64,000 nucleotides of DNA from Helcococcus massiliensis (GTDB taxonomy: Bacteria > Bacillota > Clostridia > Tissierellales > Peptoniphilaceae). Position 1 is the stretch's first letter, and each line of letters begins with the position of its first letter. Of this stretch, positions 26,579 through 36,873 are shown piece by piece. The translations under genes were made by a program, and so were the position numbers. The stretch is taken from contig NZ_OGVE01000004.1 in NCBI RefSeq assembly GCF_900258485.1, forward strand, positions 109,274-173,273, read 5' to 3'. The notes below the pieces were generated by a model. The model ran no database searches and was not told the DNA's origin. It saw only the letters and a list, made by a program, of their open reading frames with translations.

Positions 26579-27922
26579 ATGAAATATTTTGGAACAGATG
26601 GATTTAGAGGAGAAGCAAATATTGGCCTTACAGTAAAACACGCCTTTAAGATAGGCAGGTTTCTAGGATATTATTTTAAAAAAGAAAATCCACAGGCAAG
26701 AATTGTTATAGGTAAAGATACACGTAGGTCATCTTATATGCTTGAGTCTGCCTTAGCTGCAGGTATTACTTCAAGTGGTGCAGATGCCTATTTACTACAC
26801 GTTACCACAACACCAAGCGTTTCTTATATTACAAGGACAGAAGAATTTGATGCAGGTATCATGATTTCTGCAAGTCACAACCCATATTATGACAATGGTA
26901 TAAAGTTGTTAGATAGCAAGGGTTACAAGCTAGAAGATAGTATTTTAGAAGAACTTGAAAAATATATAGATAGTGAAGAAGACTATATAGGATATGCTGT
27001 TAAAGATGAAATTGGTAGGACTGTAGACCACGTTGTTGGTAGAAATAGATATATAGCCTACCTAGCAACTGTTGTAAGTAAATCCTTTAAGGGGGTAAAA
27101 GTTTTAGTTGACGCTTCAAATGGTGCAGCTTACCAAATATCAAATAATGTTTTTGATATCTTAGGCGCAGATGTAGAAATGATGAATAATAAACCAGATG
27201 GTTATAATATTAACTTAAATGCTGGTTCCACCCATATAGAAGTCTTAGCCGAAAAGGTAAAAGAAGGAAACTATGATATAGGTATAGCCTATGATGGTGA
27301 TGCTGATAGATGTTTAGCTGTAGATGAAAATGGTAATATTGTTGATGGTGATGCTATCATGTACGTTTTCGCCAAATACTTAAAACAAATTGATGAATTA
27401 AGCAAAAATGTTTTAGTTACAACTGTTATGTCAAACCTAGGATTATTTAAATCTTTAGAAGAAGTAGGTATTGATTATGTAACAACACAAGTTGGTGATA
27501 AATATGTTTCAGAAGAAATAAAAGAACATGGTTATAGTATCGGTGGGGAGCAATCTGGCCATATAATTTATTCAAAATATGCAACAACAGGTGATGGAAT
27601 TTTAACCTCGCTTAAGTTGATTGAAATCATGGTAAAACAAAAAATGCCTCTTTCACTACTAGTTAAAGACTTAAAAACATACCCACAAGTATTAGAAAAT
27701 GTTAGGGTAAAGGATAAAAATGTAGTATTGGGCGATGAAGATGTTCAAGCAGCTATAAAAGAAGTAGAAAAAGATATAGAAGACAAGGGAAGACTCTTAG
27801 TCAGAGTATCAGGTACAGAACCAATCATTAGAGTTATGGTTGAAGCTGAAACAGATGAAGAATGTCATATGTTTGCAGATAGGGTTGTACAAGTGATAAA
27901 GGATAAGGGTTATATAGCTTAA
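26579..27922 (+). CDS. glmM: Phosphoglucosamine mutase
   Basis: Interconverts glucosamine-6-P and glucosamine-1-P for UDP-GlcNAc and wall synthesis. The 447-residue protein has the start KYFGTDGFRGEAN, the phosphoserine loop MISASHNPYYDNGIK, the Mg2+ loop AYDGDADRC, the sugar loop GGEQSGHII and the phosphate-binding RVSGTEPIIRVMVE. AAGGAG precedes the ATG. It follows rsmI after 65 bp of very AT-rich DNA containing AGTCTA/TAGACT, with no clear terminator. Confidence 0.97.
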   Translation: MKYFGTDGFRGEANIGLTVKHAFKIGRFLGYYFKKENPQARIVIGKDTRRSSYMLESALAAGITSSGADAYLLHVTTTPSVSYITRTEEFDAGIMISASHNPYYDNGIKLLDSKGYKLEDSILEELEKYIDSEEDYIGYAVKDEIGRTVDHVVGRNRYIAYLATVVSKSFKGVKVLVDASNGAAYQISNNVFDILGADVEMMNNKPDGYNINLNAGSTHIEVLAEKVKEGNYDIGIAYDGDADRCLAVDENGNIVDGDAIMYVFAKYLKQIDELSKNVLVTTVMSNLGLFKSLEEVGIDYVTTQVGDKYVSEEIKEHGYSIGGEQSGHIIYSKYATTGDGILTSLKLIEIMVKQKMPLSLLVKDLKTYPQVLENVRVKDKNVVLGDEDVQAAIKEVEKDIEDKGRLLVRVSGTEPIIRVMVEAETDEECHMFADRVVQVIKDKGYIA

Positions 27923-27942
27923 AAATAAAGACTGGTGGTAAA

Positions 27943-29607
27943 ATGAAAAAAATTAATTTAGGAATATTAACCATAATTTTATTACTAATGTTTTCTTTAG
28001 TTTTTTACTTTTTACCTATCCAGCAATTAAGTAAATCAAATTCTGATGGATTGATTAAAAACCCACATACTTTAGTAGAATCAGATATTATAAAGATAGC
28101 TACAATGAAAACTGATAAACCGCTCAACCCATTAAATGATGGTGGAGAAAAGATTTCTTTATTATCCAGATTAATTAACACATCTTTATTTAAACAATCA
28201 GAAGACACTGAAATGAAAACAGACCTTGTTGATAAATACTGGTATGATGAAGGTGGTAGCATAATATCTATGATATTGAAAAAAGACCACAAGTTTGCAA
28301 ATGGTAAGGAGATAAAGGCCCACCATGTTAAAAATACTTATAGGGCTTTAGCTGATCCACAATATAGTGGAACATATTCATCATATGTAGATAACTTAAA
28401 GGGATATTATCCTTATAAATTAGGTCAAGATAGCTATTTAGAAGCTATTGAAATTGTTGATGATAACTTTATAAGATTTCATTTCAATGTTACAGATTTT
28501 TCAAATATAAACACTTTGACCTTTCCAATATTAGATATTGAAGATGATGATTTCAAGTATGGTGATATAAGCGCTCTTCTTGAAAAAGACTTTGTAAATG
28601 GTGGAGGAAGATATCAAGTTGTTGATTTTAGTAATGCAAAAGTAAAATTGGAACTAAAGGAAGAAGACAGAAATAAAAACATAAAGTTAAAAGAATTAGA
28701 AATATTAAATCTTTTCCCATTAGAGGCTTTGGAAAACTATAAAAAAGGTCAAGTAGATATAGTATACAAGTATCATAAGACTAACACTTTTAACAAAAGT
28801 TTATTCATAAATGATAGGATAAAAGATTATTCATATAGTATAGATCATGAATCTGAAGTCTACCATTTCTTAGGATTTAATGAAGAAAGTAAATTTTTTG
28901 CTGAAACAGAATATAGGAAGGCTCTAAGAGATTCTATAAATATAGAAGAAATAGTTGAAAGTATTTTTGGGCAAGGAATTTATGACCATCCACATATACC
29001 TGTTTATAAAAACTCCTGGTTTTATCAGGGAACAAAAATACATGAACAAGGTAAGAGTCTAAAAAAACTTATAGAAGAAAACATAGCAAAAGGAAAATTA
29101 AATTTAGACGGAAAAATAAAACTTAAATTAATAGTATCTGAAAATAATGATTTTTTTAGATCTATAGAAGATAGATTTGTTCAAAATTTAGAAAATGAAT
29201 ATATAGATATAGAAGTAGCCTACCTAACTAGTCAAGAAATGTATAAGGCCTTAAATGGTGAAGTTGACTTTGACTTTTTCATAAGTCAAAGATATATGAC
29301 AGATATACCAAACCAGGTATTAGAAGATAGGTATCCTGTAGAAGGTTACTATAGTTTGCTAAATCTAGCTGACAAGGGTTTCCATTATTATCTAGAACAA
29401 ATAAAGAACAATGTGAATGATCCAGAGGTGATTAAAATCAAAGAAATCTGGAAAGATAACTTTGATGAAATAAGCCCTTACGTAGTTTTAGCAACAGAAA
29501 AAATGACAACAGTTATAAATAATAGAATTAAGGGTATATATCTAAACGAGTTTATAGGCCTTGATTATATTAAAAATTTAGAAAATATAGAGGTCAAGAC
29601 TGAGTAA
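27943..29607 (+). CDS. Membrane-anchored family-5 (OppA-like) solute-binding protein, orphan
   Basis: Extracellular binding protein of the peptide/nickel SBP_bac_5 family, 554 residues. The N-terminus is hydrophobic (about 5-28) but has no lipobox cysteine, so it is probably held by an uncleaved membrane helix. Family features are DLVDKYWYDEGGSIISMILKKDHKFANGKEI, AHHVKNTYRAL, the late EYRKALRDSINIEEI, and the C-terminal DFDFFISQRYMTDIPN lobe. No permease or ATPase gene lies beside it; it sits between glmM and tig, 20 bp after glmM. Its ligand is unknown, and it may serve a transporter coded elsewhere or act as a receptor. Confidence 0.8.
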   Translation: MKKINLGILTIILLLMFSLVFYFLPIQQLSKSNSDGLIKNPHTLVESDIIKIATMKTDKPLNPLNDGGEKISLLSRLINTSLFKQSEDTEMKTDLVDKYWYDEGGSIISMILKKDHKFANGKEIKAHHVKNTYRALADPQYSGTYSSYVDNLKGYYPYKLGQDSYLEAIEIVDDNFIRFHFNVTDFSNINTLTFPILDIEDDDFKYGDISALLEKDFVNGGGRYQVVDFSNAKVKLELKEEDRNKNIKLKELEILNLFPLEALENYKKGQVDIVYKYHKTNTFNKSLFINDRIKDYSYSIDHESEVYHFLGFNEESKFFAETEYRKALRDSINIEEIVESIFGQGIYDHPHIPVYKNSWFYQGTKIHEQGKSLKKLIEENIAKGKLNLDGKIKLKLIVSENNDFFRSIEDRFVQNLENEYIDIEVAYLTSQEMYKALNGEVDFDFFISQRYMTDIPNQVLEDRYPVEGYYSLLNLADKGFHYYLEQIKNNVNDPEVIKIKEIWKDNFDEISPYVVLATEKMTTVINNRIKGIYLNEFIGLDYIKNLENIEVKTE

Positions 29608-29651
29608 ATATGATATACTTACTTAGTTAAGAAGATTTTATTGGAGGAAAA

Positions 29652-30974
29652 ATGGCAAAATTAATTTCACATGAAAATAATAAGGCAGTATTTACAGATG
29701 TAATTTCTTATGATGAATTTAAGAAAAATGAAAAAGCTGCTTATCAAAAAGAAAAAAGTAAATATAGTGTACCTGGTTTTAGAAAAGGTAAGGTACCTAA
29801 AAAAATTATAGAAGCTAACTTTGGTAAGGGTGTATTTTGGAATGAAGCTATAGATATGTCATTACCAGAAATCTATCCAAAAGCTATTGAAGAATTAGAA
29901 CTACAACCTGTATCAAATCCAGACATTCACATAGAAGATGAAATTGAAGAAGGTAAGGATATAGTAGTTACTTTTGAAGTTGAAACTTATCCAGAAATTG
30001 AATTAGCAGACTATTCAAAGATTGAAGTAGAAGAATTAGATGATTCAGTTGATGAAGAATTAGTAGAAGCTAGAATTCAAGAAGAAGTTCAAAAAAATAA
30101 GGTTCTAAAACCTGTTGAAAGACCAGTTGAAGAAGGAGACATTGTAAACATAGACTTTGAAGGTTTCAAAGATGGTGTTGCCTTTGAAGGTGGTAAGGCT
30201 GAAGGACAAGAATTAAAAATTGGTTCTAAGACATTTATACCAGGATTTGAAGAAGGGCTAGTAGGCAAAGAAAAGGGACAAGAAGTTGATTTAGAAGTAA
30301 CTTTCCCAGAAGATTACCAAGCTGAAGACTTAGCTGGTCAAGAAGTTGTTTTCAAAGTAAAAATAAATGATATTACAGAAGAAATCTTACCAGAAGTTGA
30401 TGATGACTTTGTAATGGATGTTTCTGAATTTGATACCCTTGATGAATATAAGGCTTCAATTAGAAAAGAACTTGAAGAACAAGTTAAGAAAAACAATGAA
30501 ATTGTAGTAGAAAATAGAGTTTTAGAAGAAGCTTTAGAAAGAACTCCATTTGACTTACCAGAAGCAATGATAGACTTACAATTAGAAGATGAAATGCGTG
30601 AATATGAACACCAACTAAGTCATATGGGGTTAGACTTAAATACCTACCTAAGTATTACAGGCCAAGACTTAGATGATATTCGTGAACAATTAAAAGAAAG
30701 AGCTGAAGACAAGGTAAGAGTACAAGTACTTTTAGACAAGTTAGTTGAAGAAAATGACTACGAAGTTAGCTCTGAAGAAATCGAAGCTGAATACGATGAT
30801 GCTTTAGAACAATATGGCAGAAAAGATGACGAAGAATTCAAGAAGATGATGAAAGCACAAGTTGGTGAAGACCAAATTAAGTCCATTCTTCAAAGAAGAA
30901 AAGCTGTAGAAGACTTAAAATCAAATGTTGTTTTCGTAGAAGCTAAAGAAGAAAAAGAAGCAGAAGAAGAATAA
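29652..30974 (+). CDS. tig: Trigger factor
   Basis: Ribosome-bound chaperone and peptidyl-prolyl isomerase. The 440 residues carry the ribosome-docking loop VPGFRKGKVPKKIIEANFG. An FKBP-type domain follows (about 150-245, EGDIVNIDFEGFKDGVAFEGG, IPGFEEGLVGKEKGQE). The long helical C-terminal chaperone arms end in an acidic tail. GGAGG precedes the ATG. It heads the tig-clpP-clpX-lon-engB cluster of protein quality control. Confidence 0.97.
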   Translation: MAKLISHENNKAVFTDVISYDEFKKNEKAAYQKEKSKYSVPGFRKGKVPKKIIEANFGKGVFWNEAIDMSLPEIYPKAIEELELQPVSNPDIHIEDEIEEGKDIVVTFEVETYPEIELADYSKIEVEELDDSVDEELVEARIQEEVQKNKVLKPVERPVEEGDIVNIDFEGFKDGVAFEGGKAEGQELKIGSKTFIPGFEEGLVGKEKGQEVDLEVTFPEDYQAEDLAGQEVVFKVKINDITEEILPEVDDDFVMDVSEFDTLDEYKASIRKELEEQVKKNNEIVVENRVLEEALERTPFDLPEAMIDLQLEDEMREYEHQLSHMGLDLNTYLSITGQDLDDIREQLKERAEDKVRVQVLLDKLVEENDYEVSSEEIEAEYDDALEQYGRKDDEEFKKMMKAQVGEDQIKSILQRRKAVEDLKSNVVFVEAKEEKEAEEE

Positions 30975-30991
30975 GATAAAAAATTATTGAT

Positions 30992-31019
30992 TTTCCCAGA
31001 GTTGTATAATTCTGGGAAA
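30992..31019 (+). other. Hairpin between tig and clpP
   Basis: Perfect 9-bp stem TTTCCCAGA/TCTGGGAAA (30992-31000 with 31011-31019) and a 10-base loop, but followed by TTCTAAAATAGG rather than a T tract. It may be a weak terminator, an mRNA processing site or a stabiliser at the clpP 5' end. Confidence 0.5.
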
Positions 31020-31039
31020 TTCTAAAATAGGAGGTAATT

Positions 31040-31630
31040 ATGACATTAGTACCTACAGTTGTTGAATCAAGTAGCAAGGGTGAAAGAGCCTTTGATATTT
31101 ATTCAAGATTATTAAGAGAAAGAATAGTATTTCTAACAGGTGAAGTTAATGATCAAGTAGCTAATACAATAGTTGCTCAATTACTACTTTTAGAATTTGA
31201 AGATCCAGACAAGGATATACAATTTTATATAAATTCACCAGGAGGATCTGTAACTGCTGGTATGGCTATATATGACACTATGCAATATATTAAACCAGAT
31301 GTTTCAACCATAGTTATAGGACAAGCTGCAAGTATGGGAGCTTTACTATTGACATCAGGTGCAAAAGGTAAGAGATTTGCCTTGCCAAATTCTTCAGTTA
31401 TGATTCACCAACCTTTAGGTGGAGCCCAAGGTCAAGCAACAGACATTGGCATAGTAGCTGAACAAATATTAAAGATTAGAGAAAAGTTAAATAAGATTAT
31501 TTCCGATACAACAGGAAAAGATATAGAACAAGTTAGAATAGATACTGAAAGAGATAAGTACCTTACAGCTGAAGAGGCTAAAGACTACGGTTTAGTAGAC
31601 AAGGTAATTGTAAGTCACAAGGAGATTTAA
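31040..31630 (+). CDS. clpP: ATP-dependent Clp protease proteolytic subunit
   Basis: Serine protease chamber that works with ClpX. The 196-residue protein has the catalytic serine in [11 protein letters not shown], the histidine in [16 protein letters not shown] and the aspartate in [11 protein letters not shown]. The oxyanion-side strand [18 protein letters not shown] is intact. GGAGG precedes the ATG. Its stop overlaps the clpX start as TAATG. Confidence 0.98.
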   Translation: MTLVPTVVESSSKGERAFDIYSRLLRERIVFLTGEVNDQVANTIVAQLLLLEFEDPDKDIQFYINSPGGSVTAGMAIYDTMQYIKPDVSTIVIGQAASMGALLLTSGAKGKRFALPNSSVMIHQPLGGAQGQATDIGIVAEQILKIREKLNKIISDTTGKDIEQVRIDTERDKYLTAEEAKDYGLVDKVIVSHKEI

Positions 31631-32847
31631 TGTCAGACTACAATGATTTCGAAAGAATACATTGTTCTTTTTGTGGTAAGACGGACAAAGATGTAAAAAG
31701 GTTGATAGCAGGTCCTGGAAATATATATATTTGTAATGAATGTATAGACCTATGTAAGGACATAATAGATGAAGAAGATGAAGTCTTATTTGAGGCTGAA
31801 TTTGAAAATCTACCTACTCCTAGGGAAATAAAAGACCAGTTAGACCAATATGTTATTGACCAGGACAAGGCTAAAAAGACCTTGGCTGTTGCAGTCTATA
31901 ACCACTATAAGAGAATTAAAAACAAGAACAATACTGATACAGAAATACAAAAATCAAATATATTATTAGTGGGACCAACAGGTTCAGGTAAAACCTTATT
32001 GGCTCAAACTATGGCTAAGATATTAGATGTTCCTTTTGCTATAGCTGATGCGACATCATTGACTGAAGCTGGCTATGTTGGGGAAGATGTTGAAAATGTC
32101 ATCCTTAAACTTGTCCAAGCTGCCAATTATGATATTGAAAAGGCTCAAAGAGGAATCATATATATAGACGAAATAGACAAAATCACTAGAAAAGCTGAAA
32201 ATATGTCTATTACCAGAGATGTATCTGGTGAAGGTGTTCAACAAGCCCTATTAAAATTGATTGAAGGGAGCACTGCTAATGTTCCACCAAAAGGCGGAAG
32301 AAAACATCCAAACCAAGAATATATCCAGGTAGATACTACCGACATTTTATTTATAGTTGGTGGGGCCTTTGAAGGTTTAGAAAAAGTAATTGAAACCAGG
32401 ACTGACACATCTTCAATTGGCTTTGGTGCAAAAATAGATAAAAAATCAAGAGATAGGTCTGGAGTTATGGATAAAATCTTACCAAAGGACCTAGTTAAAT
32501 TTGGTTTAATTCCAGAGTTTATAGGAAGAATTCCAATAATAGTTACTTTAAATGAATTAAATGAACAAGCACTCGTAAAAATACTTACAGAACCAAAAAA
32601 TGCTCTTATTAAGCAATATCAGGAGCTATTTAGATTAGATGGTGTAGAGTTAATTTTCGAGGAAGGTTCAATTGAGGAAATAGCTAAGTTAGCTATTGAA
32701 AGAAATACAGGTGCAAGAGGGCTAAGAGCCATACTTGAAGATAGGTTGTTAGAGATTATGTTTGATATTCCAAGTCAAGATGAAATCAAACAAGTCAAGG
32801 TTACAGTAGAAACCATTAGAGATAACAAGCCTCCTATCTTAGTATAG
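31630..32847 (+). CDS. clpX: ATP-dependent Clp protease ATP-binding subunit ClpX
   Basis: AAA+ unfoldase that feeds ClpP. The 405 residues start with the C4 zinc-binding domain ([14 protein letters not shown]). Walker A is [12 protein letters not shown], the pore loop GYVGEDVE, Walker [11 protein letters not shown], the RKH-like pore element is in the GGRKHPNQE segment, and the ClpP-docking loop IGF is in SSIGFGAK. The last codons overlap a hairpin CTCCTAT/ATAGGAG (32831-32837 with 32844-32850), which might attenuate reading into lon. Confidence 0.97.
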   Translation: MSDYNDFERIHCSFCGKTDKDVKRLIAGPGNIYICNECIDLCKDIIDEEDEVLFEAEFENLPTPREIKDQLDQYVIDQDKAKKTLAVAVYNHYKRIKNKNNTDTEIQKSNILLVGPTGSGKTLLAQTMAKILDVPFAIADATSLTEAGYVGEDVENVILKLVQAANYDIEKAQRGIIYIDEIDKITRKAENMSITRDVSGEGVQQALLKLIEGSTANVPPKGGRKHPNQEYIQVDTTDILFIVGGAFEGLEKVIETRTDTSSIGFGAKIDKKSRDRSGVMDKILPKDLVKFGLIPEFIGRIPIIVTLNELNEQALVKILTEPKNALIKQYQELFRLDGVELIFEEGSIEEIAKLAIERNTGARGLRAILEDRLLEIMFDIPSQDEIKQVKVTVETIRDNKPPILV

Positions 32848-32890
32848 GAGCTTGGCTCTTATACTTTTTACTAGTAAGCTAGGAGGATAG

Positions 32891-35236
32891 ATGAAAGAAA
32901 AATATATGCTAAGGGAAGAAAGCTTACCCTTGATAGCTCTTAGGGGGATATGGTTATTACCTGGCATGACTATGAGTTTTGATATAGGAAGAGAATTTAC
33001 TAAAAAAGCCTTAGAATCAGCTTTTGAAAGAAATTCTTTAGTCTTTGTATCCAGCCAAAGAGATCCTATGGAAGAGGATGTAGATATAGAGAATATTTAT
33101 TCTATGGGGGTTGTCTGCAAGATTAACGAATCTGTAAAACTACCAGACGATTCCTACAGGGTTATTATTGAAGGTCTAGACAGGGGACAAATTAAAAATA
33201 GTAAGGAAGAAAATGGATATATAGAAGTTGAAATAGACAGATACTTATATGAAGCAGATGAAGATAATAACGACTTAGAAGCACTAAAAAGAACTGCTAT
33301 AGAATACTTTGAAAAATATATGTCCTTCAAAAAAGACATACCTCAAGAGTTATTATTAAATATAAAGTTTGAACAAGATTATTCTAAGTTAGCTGATAGT
33401 CTGATTTCTTACCTTGATCCAAATCCTGAACTAGTCCAAGAAGTACTTGAAGAATTAGATGTAAAAAAAAGACTTATCAAAGTTTTAAATGTTTTATCAA
33501 AAGAAATTGATATTTTAACTTTGAAAGCTGACCTTAATAGCCAGGTAAATATCAGGCTAAATAAGTCGCAAAGAGAGTATTTCTTAAGAGAGCAATTAAA
33601 TGTCATAAAAGAAGAATTAGAAGAGACAGAAGCTGGTGGTAAGACCTACCAAGAAAAATATAAGGAAGATATTGAAAATCTCCCTATAGAAAAGGAATAT
33701 AAGACTCATCTTCTAAAAGAATTAGATAGGCTAGACTATATAAGTGGAGCGTCTCCAGAATCTAACCTTATAAGGACTTATCTAGAAAATATTTTTGAAA
33801 TACCCTTTGGTAAGTATTCTGAAGATGAAATAGATATTAATAAATCAAGAGAAATTTTGGACAAAGACCACTATGGTATGGAAGATGTAAAGGAAAGAAT
33901 CCTGGAGTTTTTAGCTGTAAGAAAACTAAAAGGCGATATGAAAGGTTCGATTCTTTGCCTTGTAGGACCTCCAGGAGTTGGTAAGACTTCTATTGTAAAG
34001 GCTGTAGCCGAATCAATGAATAGAGAATATGTGTCTATGAGACTTGGTGGAGTTTCAGATGAGAGTGAAATAAGGGGGCATAGAAAAACCTATATTGGAG
34101 CTATGCCTGGTAGGATAATAAGTTCCCTACAAAGGATAAGTACTTTAAATCCGGTATTTTTACTTGATGAAATAGATAAATTATCTAGCGATTATAGGGC
34201 TGATCCATCATCTGCCTTGTTGGAAGTTTTAGATCCGAACCAAAATGACATGTTTTTGGATAGGTATATTGAAATACCTGTAGACTTATCAAAGGTCATG
34301 TTTGTAACAACGGCTAATGATGTTTCAACTATTCCAAGACCTTTATTGGATAGAATGGAAATCATTGAACTAAGTGGCTATAGTGAATATGACAAGTTTA
34401 AAATAGCTAAAAAATTCTTACTTCCTAAGCAATTAGAAGCTCATGGTTTAGAAAGTAGCCAGGTTAAAGTTTCAGATTCTGTATTAAAAGTTGTAATTAA
34501 AAACTATACTAGAGAATCTGGTGTACGTAATCTAGAAAGACAATTAGCCAAACTATCTAGAAAAGCAGCCATGGAAATCATAAAAGGTGAAGAAAAAGTA
34601 AATATCTCAATGAGAAACTATAAGGATTTTTTAGGTAGAGAAAAATATCTAGATGATGAAATTGTAAAATCACCAGAAGTTGGAGTTGTTACAGGTCTAG
34701 CTTGGACCCAGGTTGGTGGGGAATTACTTCAAATAGAGGTAAACACCATGAAGGGTAAAGGTAAGTTACAATTAACAGGATCCCTAGGTGATGTCATGAA
34801 AGAGTCTGCTATGGCGGCCTTGTCATATATAAGGGCAAACCAAGAAAAGTTTTCTTTAGATAGTAAAGTCTTTGAAGAAAGAGATATCCATGTTCATGTA
34901 CCTGAAGGTGCTACTCCTAAGGATGGTCCTTCAGCAGGTATTACCATGACTACAGGAATTGTATCAGCCCTTACCAATAAAAAGATAAGACAAGATATAG
35001 CAATGACTGGTGAAGTTACAATTAGAGGTAAGGTATTGCCTATAGGTGGTCTAAAGGAAAAAGCATTAGCCGCCTTGAGATATGGCATAAAAAATATAAT
35101 CATTCCTAAGCAAAATGAAAAAGACTTAGAAGATATACCTGAAGAAGCAAGAAAAGAAATCATATTTTACCCAGTAAAAGAAGTAGAAGAGGTATTAGAA
35201 CTAGCCCTTTTAGAAGGAGAAGACCATGAAGATTAA
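32891..35236 (+). CDS. lon: ATP-dependent protease Lon
   Basis: Cytosolic AAA+ serine protease that degrades misfolded and regulatory proteins. The 781 residues have an N-terminal substrate domain (LPLIALRGIWLLPGM), Walker A LVGPPGVGKTS, the neighbouring RLGGVSDESEIRGHRKTYIG, Walker B FLLDEIDKL, and the protease domain with the Ser-Lys dyad in PKDGPSAGITM and GGLKEKALAAL. The length is that of bacterial LonA. GGAGG precedes the ATG. It overlaps engB by 11 bp. Confidence 0.97.
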   Translation: MKEKYMLREESLPLIALRGIWLLPGMTMSFDIGREFTKKALESAFERNSLVFVSSQRDPMEEDVDIENIYSMGVVCKINESVKLPDDSYRVIIEGLDRGQIKNSKEENGYIEVEIDRYLYEADEDNNDLEALKRTAIEYFEKYMSFKKDIPQELLLNIKFEQDYSKLADSLISYLDPNPELVQEVLEELDVKKRLIKVLNVLSKEIDILTLKADLNSQVNIRLNKSQREYFLREQLNVIKEELEETEAGGKTYQEKYKEDIENLPIEKEYKTHLLKELDRLDYISGASPESNLIRTYLENIFEIPFGKYSEDEIDINKSREILDKDHYGMEDVKERILEFLAVRKLKGDMKGSILCLVGPPGVGKTSIVKAVAESMNREYVSMRLGGVSDESEIRGHRKTYIGAMPGRIISSLQRISTLNPVFLLDEIDKLSSDYRADPSSALLEVLDPNQNDMFLDRYIEIPVDLSKVMFVTTANDVSTIPRPLLDRMEIIELSGYSEYDKFKIAKKFLLPKQLEAHGLESSQVKVSDSVLKVVIKNYTRESGVRNLERQLAKLSRKAAMEIIKGEEKVNISMRNYKDFLGREKYLDDEIVKSPEVGVVTGLAWTQVGGELLQIEVNTMKGKGKLQLTGSLGDVMKESAMAALSYIRANQEKFSLDSKVFEERDIHVHVPEGATPKDGPSAGITMTTGIVSALTNKKIRQDIAMTGEVTIRGKVLPIGGLKEKALAALRYGIKNIIIPKQNEKDLEDIPEEARKEIIFYPVKEVEEVLELALLEGEDHED

Positions 35237-35810
35237 AAATCCAAGCCTTGAAAAAATAGCAGTAAAAAAAGAACAATATCCTCATCCGAATTTAAGTGAG
35301 ATTGCCCTAGCAGGAAGGTCAAATGTAGGGAAGTCATCTTTGATCAATTCACTAGTAAACAGAAAAAATCTTGCTAGAACATCATCAAAACCAGGGAAGA
35401 CAAGGACTATTAACTTTTACAATATTGATGATAAGTTTAGACTAGTAGACCTTCCTGGTTATGGTTATGCTGCGGTTTCAAAATCAGAAAAAGATGATTG
35501 GGGTCAAATTATAGAAGGTTACCTATACGACAGGGAAAACTTAAAAGAAGTATTTTTACTTGTAGATATAAGGCATGAGCCAACTGATAATGACTTGATG
35601 ATGTATAATTGGATAAAAGACATGGGCTTTTCAGGCTATGTAATAGCTACTAAGCTAGATAAAGTTGGAAAATCAAAACTGCAACAATATATTAAAGTTA
35701 TTGCTCAAAAACTTGGAATAGAGGATAGAAAAAAAATAATCTATTATTCTGCAGAAACTAAGGAAAACAGGGATTATATATATAAGTTAATGAGTGAAAT
35801 ACTAGGATAA
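35226..35810 (+). CDS. engB: Ribosome-biogenesis GTPase YsxC/EngB
   Basis: GTPase needed for late 50S assembly. The 194-residue protein has G1 GRSNVGKSSLINSL, G2 region KPGKTRTINFY, G3 DLPGYGYA and G4 TKLDK. The start lies inside lon (ATGAAGATTAAAAATCC), with an SD (GGAG) in the lon coding region, as is common for lon-engB pairs. A terminator follows. Confidence 0.96.
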   Translation: MKIKNPSLEKIAVKKEQYPHPNLSEIALAGRSNVGKSSLINSLVNRKNLARTSSKPGKTRTINFYNIDDKFRLVDLPGYGYAAVSKSEKDDWGQIIEGYLYDRENLKEVFLLVDIRHEPTDNDLMMYNWIKDMGFSGYVIATKLDKVGKSKLQQYIKVIAQKLGIEDRKKIIYYSAETKENRDYIYKLMSEILG

Positions 35811-35813
35811 AAT

Positions 35814-35849
35814 AAGAGTCCACCAGTTTTATTACTGAGGGACTCTTTT
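35814..35849 (+). terminator. Terminator after engB
   Basis: Outer stem AAGAGTCC/GGACTCTT (35814-35821 with 35840-35847) with an inner CAGT/ACTG helix, ending in a T run. It lies just before the 3' end of the convergent lipoprotein gene. Confidence 0.75.
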
Positions 35850-35859
35850 CCTTATATAG

Positions 35860-36744
35860 CTATTTAAATCTTATATTTACTGTCACTTTATCTGTAGGAC
35901 TTCCATCTTTTCCACTTATACCATAAACTTCTAAAGTACCTTCTTCATGACTTGGATCTTTTAAGTCTATTGATATATCAAATAATCTTCTCATACCATC
36001 TCCACCTGTAGCTGTGAAGGTATCTTCTGCTAAGATATTTCCGTTCTTATCTTTTACAGTATAACCAACTGTAGATTCAAATGTCATAGAAGAACCAACC
36101 ATTCTTAGTTTATTAGAAACTTGGTCTCCGTTCTTAGGATGGGTTAACCAAATAGCTGGAGTCCAGACCCTATCCAAATTTCTGGTTAATTTTAGGTCAT
36201 GTAAACCTACATGGCCCCACCAGTTATCAGCCTTTTCTTTTGATCCATCTACCCAAAATTCAACTTCTTTTACATTATCGAATTCAGTTATAGTATTGAC
36301 TATAGCTTGGATAGATTCAGCTTCAACAGATGATCCAGCTGCATGGTCTAAAACATTTTTATCAAAATCAATAATTGCTTTTCCATCTTTAATATTTATA
36401 GAATGAATTTTTGTATGCTCTGGAAGAGGCCTTATAGCTTTATCAGTTAAGATTTTACCAGATATAAGTTCTTCCATAGCAGCCTTAGCAACCTGGTCTG
36501 TTTTCTTTAATTGGTGGATTTCTCTTACTAAAGTAAATTCGTTGTCCATATCTAAAATATAGTAAAGGGCAAGGTCCATCATTTCCTCTTCAGACTCTGT
36601 TTCATTTATGCTCTCTTTAGTAGTTTCCTTGCCTGTCTCTAAACTAGTTTCTTTGACTGATTCCTTGCTACTTTCATCATCAGTTTTACCACAAGCAGTT
36701 AAAATTAAAAGAATAGCAAAGAGTACAGATAATTTCTTTTTCAT
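35860..36744 (-). CDS. GerMN-Gmad2 domain lipoprotein
   Basis: Secreted lipoprotein, 294 residues: signal peptide with lipobox LTAC (Cys18), then an S/E/T/K-rich spacer to about 55. A GerMN domain follows (about 60-165: LYYILDMDNEFTLVREIHQLKKT, IDFDKNVLDHAAGSS). A Gmad2 Ig-like domain forms the C-terminal half (WTPAIWLTHPKNGDQVSNK, FTATGGDGMRRLFDISIDLKD). These domains were first described in spore-germination proteins, but they are also found in non-spore-formers, where they probably assist envelope assembly. No sporulation genes are seen nearby. The function is not established. Confidence 0.82.
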   Translation of the reverse strand: MKKKLSVLFAILLILTACGKTDDESSKESVKETSLETGKETTKESINETESEEEMMDLALYYILDMDNEFTLVREIHQLKKTDQVAKAAMEELISGKILTDKAIRPLPEHTKIHSINIKDGKAIIDFDKNVLDHAAGSSVEAESIQAIVNTITEFDNVKEVEFWVDGSKEKADNWWGHVGLHDLKLTRNLDRVWTPAIWLTHPKNGDQVSNKLRMVGSSMTFESTVGYTVKDKNGNILAEDTFTATGGDGMRRLFDISIDLKDPSHEEGTLEVYGISGKDGSPTDKVTVNIRFK

Positions 36745-36873
36745 ATTATCTCCTTTATTTTTTCGAACAGTTCATCTTTATATAAAAATTATATCATGTT
36801 GATAGAAAAATGTTTATATCTTGCTATACCGGGTAATCATACAATAGAGATAAAAAGAAAGGGAGATGAGATC

